Shown: piece after piece, positions 1 to 11,182 of the stretch
How positions within the stretch are numbered: position 1 is the stretch's first letter
Layout: each line of letters opens with the position of its first letter
Origin: Nothophaeocryptopus gaeumannii
Taxonomy: Eukaryota; Ascomycota; Dothideomycetes; Mycosphaerellales; Mycosphaerellaceae
Reading direction: 5' to 3'
NCBI GenBank assembly: GCA_031771865.1
Contig: JASISA010000010.1
Coordinates: 372,001-436,000 of the forward strand
DNA: 64,000 bases
Position numbers and translations under genes: made by a program
The notes under the pieces: generated by a model
Seen by the model: the letters and a program-made list of their open reading frames with translations, nothing else
Databases searched by the model: none
What the model was told of the DNA's origin: nothing

Positions 1-288
1 ATTGTTGATGAAAGCAGCAATAGGGCGTCGTTCAATGTGAGCCAGTCTGTTGAGTGCAGTCGCCAACCGTCTCGCGCCTCGGTCCAGATCCGCATAAGCC
101 CATTGAACGTAGCTTTTGTCGTTATGTTGGCTGCCAACCCAACGAAAGTTGGTAGGTGACTGGTGCTTCGCGATGACTGCGGTGGCCGTTGGTCGGGCGT
201 TGACGGTGTCCTGGAACAACGTGAGATGGGAGACGTCGTGATCGTTGACTCGCGGGCCGTACTCCAGAGAAGGCAGCGTGTCAGCCAT
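1..288 (-). CDS. N-terminus of an AMP-binding (adenylate-forming) enzyme, cut by window edge
   Basis: Reading the minus strand from an ATG at 286-288 gives 96 uninterrupted codons to the window edge. The protein has the look of the N-terminal part of the acyl-CoA synthetase / NRPS-like adenylation family: an opening with a 'LTLFQDTV' block, then 'YADLDRGARRLATAL', then 'RRPIAAFIN', corresponding to the region before the first adenylation core motif. Enzymes of this family activate a carboxylic acid as an acyl-AMP and usually pass it to CoA or a carrier thiol. The ATP-binding motifs lie outside the window, so substrate and class cannot be told. It sits beside the melanin locus and is transcribed out of the window. 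The family call rests on N-terminal pattern alone. Confidence 0.55.
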   Translation of the reverse strand, partial: MADTLPSLEYGPRVNDHDVSHLTLFQDTVNARPTATAVIAKHQSPTNFRWVGSQHNDKSYVQWAYADLDRGARRLATALNRLAHIERRPIAAFINN

Positions 289-565
289 GTTGCTCAAGCG
301 GCTCGCGCGCGAAGTTCCACCTGGCACTTGTGCCAAACGCAAATGGTGCAGAGGTGCAGGTTTGAGTGAGAACAGACGATTATGTTATGTACCTTGCCTG
401 CTGCTCATGCCCGCTGTCGAGGAGACTCCGCTCGTCACACGTGCTCGCAAGCCCTGTTGGGGATCGGTCACGGTCATGATGCATGCTAGTTCACATCGCT
501 AAGTTAGTCCAATACTCTAAACTTATCTCACATACTGTACCGGGTGTGCAGGCGACGACGCGCTT

Positions 566-1922
566 ATGGAGGGAACCCTGAGAGACACCAAGGTCACAGC
601 AGCAATCATGTGCGGTGCTCGCAGTGCGATGACCGCACAACAAGGAGCCTCTGGTGCAGGCCATGCTCGGTGTTCGACAAGTCCAGACAGTGGGCTCGTC
701 TTCCACGAAGAAGTGATACCTGCCCCTCGAGTATCACGCACGAAGAATTGCGCCCTCCGCGATGGAAAAAAGAAGAAGGGAACTTCTTCGCAGCCCGATC
801 CTTCACTGGATGGCTGCAGATCTCTGGTAGAGATGACTAGTCGTGTGCTCTGTCGAAATATGTACAAGCTCGAAGCAGACTCTCTTCAGGGTATGCCAGA
901 GTCAATCGTCAAGCGGCTTTGGCTCTTCATAAGCAGGGAGTAAGTCTCATCGAGGTAGCCGCGAAACGATAATATAGCAGATCTCACAAACATTAGGCGA
1001 GCAGATTCTCTTCACGCATGGAAAATATTTGCACAGTCGGGATGTTTTGATCGAACTTTGGTCAGGAGTGTCACGGCATCAGGTTACAGGTGCAACAACT
1101 GTGCGATGCCCACGCTCAGCTGCACGATAGCAATAACGACTAGTCCGCGTCTTGACTGGCTCACAGATCTCACGCTAGGCGCCCTACCCTTTACAACTCC
1201 AGAGCTAATCAACATCACGGCGCTCAGCAACCTCCGCAATGTTCACTTCCGAAGCAGCAAAATGGTCGAATATGCCTTCACTGACAGACTGTTGGGGACA
1301 TGGGCAGCTGAAGCGAGAGCACGCGGGTCGCTCTCGAAACTACAAATGATCTTCATTGATGGCCAGAGTGACATAACGCTCAACTCTCTGCAGCATCTTC
1401 GTCACTTTCCCCTGCTGGACACATTTTGTGCTAGTAAGTGCGGCATCGATCCTGGCCGAAAGGAAAGAACACGAACGATCAACGAGTATGTTGAATTGGC
1501 ACGAGGGATAGGTTGGCCTGTTGAAAGGTAACAATCACCTCCTTTGTACATAACAGGTACTAAGAAGATCTAGCGGCGCCTTCAAAGGCTTCGTCAAAAT
1601 ACAACTGCAAGGGCCTTACAATCCGCCGCTCACGTGGGCAGAGACGGTCAGCACCTATATGATCTCTCGCAGGACCCAGCGACCTGAGGAATTGAGGGAC
1701 TTGCCAACCATGGACGCAAGTGTCATAACTCAAAACATGCCTCTTTCACTGTCATCTTGCACGCTGGCAGACTTCGGAAGCAAGATATGGTGTTTCGAAC
1801 GCGACTGGGACTTCAAGCCTGCCGAGCGCGATGTCAAATCCGCCGGGCCAGCCCCGAAGAAACGGAAAATCAGAGGTGGCAAGGAAATTGCGCTCTCCGA
1901 CATGCTTCAGGACTTCATGTGA
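566..1922 (+). CDS. Uncharacterised three-exon protein (about 417 aa)
   Basis: Three exons join in frame: 566-939, 997-1527 and 1574-1922, with GT..AG introns of 57 and 46 nt. Each join is supported because the frame closes one phase and opens the next at plausible splice sites. The second exon opens with 'ADSLHAWKIFAQ' and contains leucine-rich stretches ('LDWLTDLTLGALPF', 'LLDTF'). The C-terminus has a basic nuclear-localisation-like patch 'KKRKIRGGK' about 20 residues before the stop. The pattern (short alpha-helical start, then spaced Leu-rich strands) recalls lineage-specific F-box/LRR-like fungal proteins, but no F-box is seen and I do not assign a function. The start at 566 is the least certain element; upstream exons are possible. 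It is convergent with the reductase gene. Confidence 0.5.
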
Positions 1923-2988
1923 TGCATTGGACCCCGTGGGATGAGCGGCTCGCAGACGTATCGCCCTGCCATCAGCCGCAAATGCATCTCTACACACCAT
2001 CCTCTCAACCGCATGGTGGCTTCGGCAAGCCGCACTCGAGGCAGCGGCACATGGCCGTGTCTTCTGGTTCAATTAGACTGCACAACTCGTCCTCATGACG
2101 ACAACGACATTCAGCTGATTATGCTCAAGCACGGAGTCCAAGGACTATCACATGCAGTATGCAGTGTAACAAATCAGGCGCCTATATTGGTCTCCACTGA
2201 GCAGAGTTCAAATTCGCCGTAGCGCCAGATCTACAATGCTCGCGCAAGGTCAATACCATGGTTGTACAGCAATCAATCTTCCGAGGACCGGTCCTAGCGT
2301 GAAACAATATGCTCTGCATTGGTTCATTCGGGAGCCAGTCCGAACATATTGAGACGCTCGTGCAGGATGTATCGATGAAGTCACCATTCAGGCAAGCGCC
2401 TCCGTGGCTTTCAGCTTGCAAGGGACCATGACTGTTCAAACACCGTTCCTTGCAGATACATTCTGCGATCGGCTTTCCAATAGTTCCTGCACGGACGAGT
2501 TGATTGACGAAAACTCAATTACCAACAGTGAAGGTGCTGTTCGGAGCATCCGCCGCGCGATATACATGTTAAGATCGTCATGACTTTCCAGCAGTCCAGC
2601 AAGGAGTCAACGGCATGAGCTCCGAAGAAATGTTGTCCCCAACAGCTATCAGCCACACCAGATGCAAGACACATAATGAATTTCAGTGGAAGGCAGGATG
2701 TGTGGACGACGAGGCTTTAATTCGAAACGGTGACTGGTTGCTGCTACAGTACACGGCTCACGGTTCAGCACTTGAACTCGAACTTGCTTTCTATGCCCGT
2801 ATCGCATACTCCTGCTCCCATCCGAAACGGCCAGAGGTATCATGCGCCATATCCATGTTCCCCATTGCAGCTTTTCCTCTCATCATACTATCGTTCGCCA
2901 AATACAAAGGGAATTGAACTGATTCGCTCCAATAAAACGCAAACTGTCTACCCTTCCGCGGATAGCTGTACAGAGTCGGTCGATGCTT
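1923..2988. other. Intergenic, convergent 3' ends
   Basis: Between the stop of the 566-1922 gene and the reductase stop I see only short, unsupported ORFs in all frames. No repeat or RNA gene is recognisable. It probably holds the two 3' UTRs. Confidence 0.5.
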
Positions 2989-3849
2989 TTACATGCATGC
3001 AGCGCCATCGATGCCAATAACCTTGCCGTTAACCCACTCGCCGTCCTGGGAGGCCAGGAAGCAGACAACGCGGGCAATGTCGATTGGCTGGCCGACACGG
3101 TTCATTGGGGACCAGGTCTTAGCATACTGTGTAAGCTCTGTCAGCAAATACTCCTTCATCCCACGTCAGATTTGCAAAAAACATACCTCATCAACCTGGT
3201 CGTCAGAGAGCTTCTCGCCGTTGGGAATGTACTCGCGGCAGACAGCGTGGTACATGTCGGTCTTGATACCACCGGGAGCAACGCAGTTGACAGTAATCTT
3301 CTTGTCACCGCAGTCGATGGCCATGCAGCGGACGAAAGTTTCGATGGCACCCTTGGAGCCAGAGTAGACGGTGTGCTTTGGGACGCCCTTGGCCTGGCCG
3401 GTGATGGAGCCCATCAGGATGATGCGACCACCGACCGAGAGGTGGCGGTAAGCCTCGCGGGCAACGAAGAATTGACCACGAGTGTTGATGCGCATGACGC
3501 GGTCATACTCCTCCTCGGTGACATCCTTCAAGTGGCCGAAGGAGACGACACCAGAGTTGGAGCAGACAATGTCCAGCTGGCCGTAGTGCTCAACAGCTTG
3601 GTCCATGAGCTTGGTGGTCTGAGCGACATCACCAACGTCCGCCTTCAGAGCAATGGCATCTCCACCGTTCTTCTTGATAACATCGACGATCTTGTTGGCG
3701 GCATCGGCGGAGTTTGCATAGTTGACGACGACCTTGGCACCACGGCGAGCGAGCTCAGTGGCCATGGCGGCACCGATACCACGGCCGGAGCCAGTGACGA
3801 GGGCGACCTTGCCATCGAGGCGGGAGGTTTCGACTGCTTGTCCAGACAT
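2989..3849 (-). CDS. Hydroxynaphthalene reductase (DHN-melanin), short-chain dehydrogenase
   Basis: NADPH-dependent short-chain dehydrogenase/reductase of the T4HN/T3HN reductase family. It converts 1,3,6,8-tetrahydroxynaphthalene to scytalone and/or 1,3,8-trihydroxynaphthalene to vermelone in DHN-melanin synthesis. Two exons, 3187-3849 and 2989-3126, are joined across a 60-nt intron (donor GTATGT, acceptor ACAG), giving about 266 aa, the usual family size. Visible: the Rossmann motif 'TGSGRGIG' near residue 18, the 'NSG' block, the catalytic Ser in 'GSITGQ' and the YxxxK pair in 'YSGSK', followed by 'NCVAPGG'. An in-frame ATG at 3958-3960 would add 37 residues without family-like sequence. 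I prefer 3849 because the protein then starts just before the Rossmann fold. It shares orientation with CMR1 about 3.7 kb away, and PKS1 lies beyond; this clustering is typical of melanin loci. Which of the two reduction steps it prefers cannot be told from sequence here. Confidence 0.9.
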
Positions 3850-6800
3850 GATGGTGGGGATAGTTGGGTTGAGAAAGTGAGCTTTGAGTGAGTTGTACTT
3901 TGCAATAGCACCGAGAGGGTCCGCAGAGAGTCTGTGTTCTTGCTTGGTGGAGCTTGACATTTTCTTCGAATCTTGAGGTTGGAAGACGCGCTATCTTATA
4001 ACTTGCTCGGTCTCAATGCCTGGTAGTCTGCCATCATCGAAGGCCCAGGCGCAGTCGTCCGGCAGCTCGTGCAAAGTTATCTCGACGGACAGCGATGAGC
4101 AGGGTGAGCGCCTCCTGCCAGCCCAAGTGCTTACCTCTCCAGGAGCAACAACGAGGCCAATCCCCTCCCGGCTCCACAGTACCCTACTTGCTCGACAGCC
4201 ACTCTCGGCATCTCGCCCTTGAGGCCCAACCAAACAGAATGCAGATAGCACCTACAATTGAAACCCAAACAGTAGTCTCCGTAGACGTGCAGCAAACATC
4301 CACTTCCTACGCACCAGCAAAGGTGGCAGCTTCGGCGTGTTTGTAAGAGCGAGAAGCGCGAGAATTGCACCAAAGTCTCCCCCAAGCCTCTCGCAGTAGG
4401 ATCATAGACCCCTGCTCTATTTCTAAACTGAGTTGGATTAGTCGATGCATCCCCTGCAGGAACCGCACCCTTTCTTGCAAGACTAATCCCGAATCTGGTG
4501 AGGTGGCAGATCGTGGATTGCGCGAGAACACCGAGCGGATACCCCACCCAATTGTCCGAGCGCAGGCAAACCAGGGACTGCTGCCAACCTTGCGTCTTTC
4601 GGAGATTCTGCTACAAATCCAATATAATATAGGAGTTCCAACGTCGTTGCCGTCATCGATTCCGAATTCAAGTCGACGACGTGGCTCTTGGCGGCTTCTC
4701 CGGTGTATACAGTAGAAGGAAATGTATTCTCGGTGCCGCTGAAGCTCTGGTAAAAACTTGGTTTTGGGCCCCTGCTTCACATCGCCCAAGATCTGATCTG
4801 ATCTGGCTGGGCACCCTGGGGTTTATTCGCTTGATCTTAGTAAAAACCCAATTCCTCGTTACCCTTGAGCATTGCACTTCCTTGGAAAGACCACAGCTCG
4901 ACACCGAGCAGCGGTGAACTCGGTGCCGATGTCAAGAGAGAGATGTTGAGAATGTTGGTGTTTGAGAATGTTATTCTCGCCTTCTTCTCCTGAGGTATTC
5001 TCGTCCGCTATCATCAGATAGGAGAGCTTCAAGCCGTATAGGCTGCTCTCAGCGCTCACCTTTCCACCTCGCGAGCTCATTTGGCGTCGATGGTCCTGGG
5101 TTCAGATGTAGATCCTCCAGGAGGTGGAGTTGTGGAGGAAGAGGAGGAGATGAGGTAGGAAGCAGAGGAGCAGCGAGGTGATGATGGGCTTTTCAACGTT
5201 TTTCAAAGACCGAGGCCTTTTTTGCTGATCTTCCTGCTGCAAGATTATTCAGGCTCTTACTCCTGAGCAGAGCAAGTTACCTGACCCGGCGTCTCAGGCA
5301 TCATCACAGGCACGTGGGTGATGCGTGATGTAAATCAGCAAACTGCTCCGAGCTTCAGGAACAAGAAGTGCTTTCAGGAACGGGTCATCGCTCTTGTTGC
5401 TTGGCCCTCAGCTCTGACAAGCGAGGTAACAAAGGTCATTCCAAGTCAGCAACAGCTTTAAGAAGCAGTGCAGCTCGAGGCCCGATTCATGATGGCTGTC
5501 GAGGGTATCTGTCACGGTCATTGGATGCTTCGCACCATGGTTCCTGAGTCCACGCAAAAAGAAAAGAGAGCAGCTCCGGAAGGCCCAAGGTGCATCCCGC
5601 TGCAGCCATTTGAAAGATCACCGTAGCTCCCAAGCTCGCAAATATGGATTTTCGGTGATTGTGAATCGGCTCTGCCATTGAGCTTGCCGATGCTGTGCGC
5701 GAGGTCCAGGAGATCCGCCATACGAAGAAGAAAACGACAATGGGGTGCACAGCATTCTGCAAGATGCAACCGCATTGTCTATGTACGTTCAGTCAGTAAG
5801 GCACAGTCTCGCTTTCGCAACTGATCACTACTATTCTCCGGAGTGTGAACAACCATAGTCCGAAACTGACATGCCGACGCCAGGCATCATGACAATGTCC
5901 GCCGTGTACACGATCTGCACACGCGGATGTTGCTAACTCGTCAAGCTCTCGTATTCGGACTTCTTCAGGAAAGAGATTCATCACATCATCAAACAAGTCG
6001 CCTCTTCTTGCCTCTGAAGACCATGGCTAACAAAGCTATGCAGGACGGGGAAGAAAGACATCTGGGATTGGGGAGCCGCCTGGGCACCGCGTGCAAGAAC
6101 CCGTCTCTCCATCCAAACTTCAACAAGTGTAGCGTGAAGACCTGTCCTTCCCAAGTCCGGTTAACGTGAAGAAGTAGACAGACAGACACAGCGTCACTCC
6201 GGTGAATGCCCGCCTCCCGACGCAGGAGAAGTCCGTAGTCCCAAAACCCCAACCTCTCAAATCTGGGGTAACAAAGCATCCATGCTCTCACTGACTGACT
6301 GAAGAACATCATATTGAATATGCAAAGTAAGCATTGCCAAAACAACCAGAACCAGGTCCCAGCAAGACGAAAGAGTAAGTCCAATTCCTCGAATCAGTAA
6401 TCTTACCGCTTGCCAGCTTTTCACCCGAAACTCAGGAACCCCGGAGTGAGTTCTCCCAAATCAGTCTGTCCTTAGAACCTCCGGTCCGGTCAAATCAATA
6501 GTGAAGTGAGGAGAACCGCAGGCAGTCACGCACGCACGGCACGCACCCGCAAACGCGATCCCAGCCCAGCCTGCACACCTTGGCGATTTGCAGTAGTGTC
6601 GGACTTCCCAGACTTCCAGGTGCACAGACCAGACACTGCACCAAAGACCTGAATAGACACACACCATATATGCTTCCCCAAAGGCAGACTACCTTTTAGT
6701 ATTCTCCGATTCGGCGTTCTAAAATTCTGTGCCTTGTTGTGAGCCGGGTCGTGAGGGCATATTAGTAGGTTCCAAAGTCCGGATATGCAAGTCTCTGGTC

Positions 6801-7523
6801 GTTTTCCTGCTTTGCACTTCTTTCTGAACTCTAGTATTTGGATGCCTGCTTGGGAGGATGAACTGGATCTGTTTGGACGATGTGCGAACTGGTTGTCTGC
6901 ATGCAAGACCAAAAAACATTATATCCGACATTCGAATCGAAACCGCCCAACTCATGGACAGCTTCCCCGACACGCAACAACAGCGCAGAAGGTCATAATC
7001 TGCGCTTTCTTTTTCCAAAGGAAGGAAGAAATCGATACCGGCGAACGAAGTCAACCAGACGTCGACTAATATCGACTCGGGACAACCATTCTGGACCGGA
7101 CCTTCGAAAGCAAACCATCCCAACCTCCCACGAAGCCATCCCGGTCGAACGCAAACGGCAACCCCGCCTCCCACGCGCATACTGTAAACCTCGATTCTTC
7201 TTCGTGCAAAGCAACGCACATTATGGTATCAAACGACAACATGAACGAAGACATTGTACGGGAGTCATATATTCATCATCAAAGTTGCATCGACGTCCGG
7301 ATAATTCGAACCGCCTTGACGGAAGAGTGTATCGGTCGCTAACCGGCCGGTACGTACCCGATATTCTGAACCATCACCTGGTCGCGCTGGGTATGCTGGC
7401 CAACGACCAGGACAAGCCATAATGTATGGATGGCGTCAGCGGAAAGGTGTATGTGCCCTGTAAGGCAAAGGTAATGTATTGACTTGGCAGGAGTACTAAA
7501 CCCCGGCGAGAGACCACACCTCA
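3850..7523. other. Intergenic between reductase and CMR1
   Basis: A 3.7 kb stretch upstream of the reductase and downstream of CMR1. Short ORFs on both strands lack domain-like sequence, codon bias or splice partners. The part next to the reductase start should hold its promoter. I see no RNA gene or mobile element. Confidence 0.45.
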
Positions 7524-10500
7524 TCAGCCTCTGGCCAGTCTTTCGATCTTCGACCGGATGCCATCGGAGAAACGGTTTGAAGCACCTTCGTCGAGGACTT
7601 CGATGCAGTGCTGCAGGACTGGATATGCGCGGTCGAGGCTCATTTGAGAGCCGTCACGCTTGGTGACGCACGGCACGCCTTCCCGCTTGGTCAGGTACCG
7701 GACGATGAGAGGATGGTCGGCCGTCAACGCATCGATGGCGAATGATGGACCGGGCACTGGGAACATGCCGTTGTTGTGCGGCGACGATTGTTCCTTGTGC
7801 GTCAAGCTGTCAGTCCACAGGACGAGACCGGCACGGTAGATGGCACCAGCCCACCATGGTGGACGAATACCTCGAGGCATTGCTCGGATGATCCTCATCA
7901 CCTGGCCGCAATGGAAGACAGCCTCCTCGACATCGTAGATACAGCGCTTGTGCATCCAGATGATGCTCTGGTAGGTGCCGTCGAAGTTTTCTCGGCGTGC
8001 GAGTCGCTCGATCTCTGGGAAGTTGGTCACTGCATTCAGGCTGATGAGATGGAAGATGACCAAGTTCGTCTGCATCATGGCGCAGAGAGGGTTCGTCTTG
8101 AGATATCTCTCGGCAAGGTCAAACCATCGGCCGAGCAGTGACTGAACTTCCTCGAGTCGAGCTCTTGTGGAAGCAGCGCTCACAGCTCGTTGCGAAACAG
8201 AATTGCGGTTTGAGCGAGCGTCGCCGAAGCAGCTGAGCAACTGGCCATACTGGCAGACAAGCGACTGCAGTGGGTGCAGCAGCAGACGAAGCTGCAGCGG
8301 AGTCATTTCAATGCCAAGAGGAATCATCTCATCGTCCAGGAAGTGACGGAACAGATCTCGAAGCGACAGCGGACGAGCGCCGGAGCCGACAGACGAGTAT
8401 CCTCCAGAGAACTCATGGACTTGCTCGAAGATAGATGACCACTCGGCCGCACTCCTTGCATGCCACAAGCGGTCTGCATCTGGCATAGGCGCACCGAACT
8501 CGGTGACAGAGAACAGCGGAGCAGTGTCATGGAAGAGTGCCAAGTCTTGGTCGACCATCACCCAAGAGTAGATCAATCTACTCCTCGACTCGTTCTGTAT
8601 CCACTCGCTCCAAAGCTGATCCCTGTTGGAGTTCTGGTTGATAGTGTTCGACGCGGGTGCTCCCTTCTCGAGTACACCAGAGTGCCTGAGCATGGCAAGG
8701 TACATGCCGCGCTGGCCCATGGCTATGTCCATCTGCCACTTGTCACCACTCCACGCCGCCTGGACGGTGAAGAGCAGTGCGGCGTGGAGAACAATCGGGT
8801 CTCCGGACATGATGATATTCCGCTCGATTAGGTCGAACAGGGAAATGCGGCAAGCCTCGGTGAGGCCTCCAGTCAACATCCTAGCTTCCGTCGACGAAAT
8901 GTTCATGGCACCTTGGGCAATCATCATCAGGACAAGCAAGCTGGCCGCTCGATCATTGTAGCAGTGCATCAGCTCATTGGCGTCCAGAATTCCTCTGGAC
9001 GTCAGAGGGTAGTAGCGCTCAAAGCAGTTCGCATACGATCTGAGGAAATATTCCAGGACACGACCCGGTGGAAGCAAGACGAAGTTGGAGTGCGAGCTAG
9101 GAGAGTGGTGGCCGGAAGTTTGATGAGGATTGTTGCTGCCGCCTTCTCGGTGAATGTCAAGCGCCTTGTGGAGATAGCTCTGGGTGATGGCGAGAAGCTT
9201 GTCTCGGGTGCTTTCATGCAGCTGCATGACAGTCAAGTGGTCGCCGCCGGCTAAGTCGCCCTCGTCCCACTGAGGACTCCAGCTCGCCCAGCCTTCGTGG
9301 TTTCGAAGAGTCTCCTCTAATCGCTCCAGGTTCTGCCTTGCGGTTTTCGGGCAAGAGGCGGATGGAAGAATAGGCGTGCAACGGAAAGCAGACCACCCAT
9401 CCTGCGCCTGGACAATCGCAGGCATCTCACCATTCACATCAGCTGGAGGAGTCGATGGATGGGAGTGCTGCGAGTGCACCGACACCATCGACGGACAATG
9501 CTGGTGATTCGGAAACGCTGGTGTCGGGTTGTTGATCTCCAGATCAGCAAAGGTCCTCTCCATCTTTGGTGTCTCGAGTGGTGTAATCAGAGGAGCAACG
9601 CCATTCGCGACGTCGGGCATGATTGCGAGCATTCCATCGCCATTGGCTGCCAGAGGTAGCACATTCGGATCGAAGCCGATCTCGGCATTCATGATCAGAT
9701 GAGGGTTCACCATCCCGTCGTATCCAATCGGCATCTGCATCTGGCTCCAGTCAAGCATGAAGCGAGGACTTGACCCGTCGTCCGAACCATCCTTCATGTT
9801 GGCGAACTCGTTGTATCCAGAGAGCGGCGTGCTGTGCATGAATTGGGCACCAGGTGTTGGCATCGTGGGAGAGAAGCCTTGTGGAGGAGTTGGGCCGCTC
9901 GTGGGCTGCTCTGCGTATTGTATGGGTGGTCCATCGACGGTTGGTCCGGAAGGCTTCTCTTCAGCTATCGATGACATGGTGCTCGGAGGGCTCATTGGCT
10001 TAATCGTCGTCGTCTGCTGTTGTGGAGTCGTCGATGGAGGAGGCATGGGCCCTTGTACAGGTGGTTGGACGCCGGTCTCCATGCCAGGTTGTTGTGGCAT
10101 AGCAGGGGGTTGCTGCCCTGGAGGGTATGCAACTGCACCCTCTGGAGGGATGCCGATTCGAGCAGCATTCTTCGACACTCTCCTTGTTGGCCTCAGTGTG
10201 CACCTCAAATTCCTGCCCGCGCATCTTGAGCATGGGAACTTCTTATCACACTTTGTCTTCGTCTTCGCGCAGTTGCTGCACGCTATGGGTGTCCGTCCAG
10301 CCGACTTGGGAATCATCCCATTCGCGGCTGGAATCTCTTGCTGTCCCGTTTGGTCGCGTCCATGGACCGTGTAATGTCGTTGAAGAAGGTCCCTGAGTGG
10401 TTCTGTCAGTAAACGGTTCGATCGATCGAAATGAACAAGGAGCGGTCGACGTACCTTCTCGCGAAGGACATATGGCATGTGAAACATTTGAAGGGCTTCA

Positions 10501-10664
10501 CATTGGTGTCTAGAAAGGAGCATCAGCAGCTTTTCTCGTACGCGTCGAAGCATGTTGTTGGCATTGATCAGTATCGAGACGTTGGTCTACTCACGGGTAA
10601 GGATATGGCGTTCGAGATGCTCATCCCGGGTGAAGGACTGGCCGCAGTAGGTACAGAAGACCAT
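7524..10664 (-). CDS. CMR1: Cmr1-type melanin regulator: two C2H2 fingers plus Zn2Cys6 (997 aa)
   Basis: Pathway-specific transcription factor of the Cmr1/Pig1 family, which activates melanin polyketide synthase and reductase genes. Three exons: 10595-10664, 10455-10509 and 7524-10392; both introns have GT..AG ends and the phases fit. Spliced, the first 48 residues form two C2H2 zinc fingers: 'CTYCGQSF..HLERH' and, after intron 1, 'CFTCHMSF..LLQRH', with intron 2 cutting the second finger. A Zn2Cys6 binuclear cluster follows near residue 80 (CX2CX6CX5CX2CX6C, starting 'CSNCAKTKTKC'). A Pro/Gln/Thr-rich linker comes next, and then a long C-terminal part with the fungal-specific regulatory domain, ending 'RLARG'. 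Length matches the family (about 980-1000 aa). A gene model starting at the long ORF alone would lose both fingers. It is transcribed away from PKS1, sharing a 20.6 kb upstream region. Confidence 0.93.
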
Positions 10665-10932
10665 GTTGGCGGCGAAATGCTTTGATCGTCCGGGTAGTGT
10701 ATGGGGTGATAGCGAATGCCAGACGGCCGCAGTGGACACAGGTCGGAGATTTGATTGCAAGAGCACTCAGACCCAGAAGTAGGGCGCCGGGGATGGCATC
10801 CAAATAAAACAGCCGCCAACGCACGCAACAGCCAAGTAGCCAGCCAGGACGCCAGCCATCCAATAAGAAGCAGTGAGCAGCGGAACGGTGCGTGCGAGGC
10901 GGTGGTGAGTGAGCAAGGTGAGCCCTGAGATT

Positions 10933-10960
10933 GAGCCTGAGCCTGAGCCTGAGCCTGAGC
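10933..10960. repeat. (GAGCCT)n microsatellite
   Basis: A hexamer GAGCCT is repeated 4.7 times without error, about 270 bp upstream of the CMR1 start codon, within the likely promoter or 5' leader. Length change here could be tested for polymorphism. Confidence 0.9.
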
Positions 10961-11157
10961 GTAAACAGCAGCGCAGCAGTCGGACGAACTAGGCTTCGAG
11001 TTGATGGGATAAGCGGCGGTAATAGAACAGGCAGTGAGTGGGGGCGTTTGGCGTTTTGGAAGCAGGCTGGTGCCTCAGCTGCAGATCCGTCTATTCCATG
11101 ACTTGTACACTCGTGCAGCGGCTGTGTGGGCGAGTATAGTATCGTGTCTGTTTTAGC

Positions 11158-11182
11158 GTATGAAAGTATGAAAGTATGAAAG
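11158..11182. repeat. Octamer GTATGAAA tandem repeat, 3 copies
   Basis: Three consecutive GTATGAAA units upstream of CMR1. The array is short and has no visible coding context. Confidence 0.8.

Noticed and set aside
3166..3891. Long plus-strand frame (about 300 codons) over the reductase
   Set aside because: It is the antisense shadow of the short-chain dehydrogenase; its Val/Asp/Gly-rich sequence mirrors the complementary codons.
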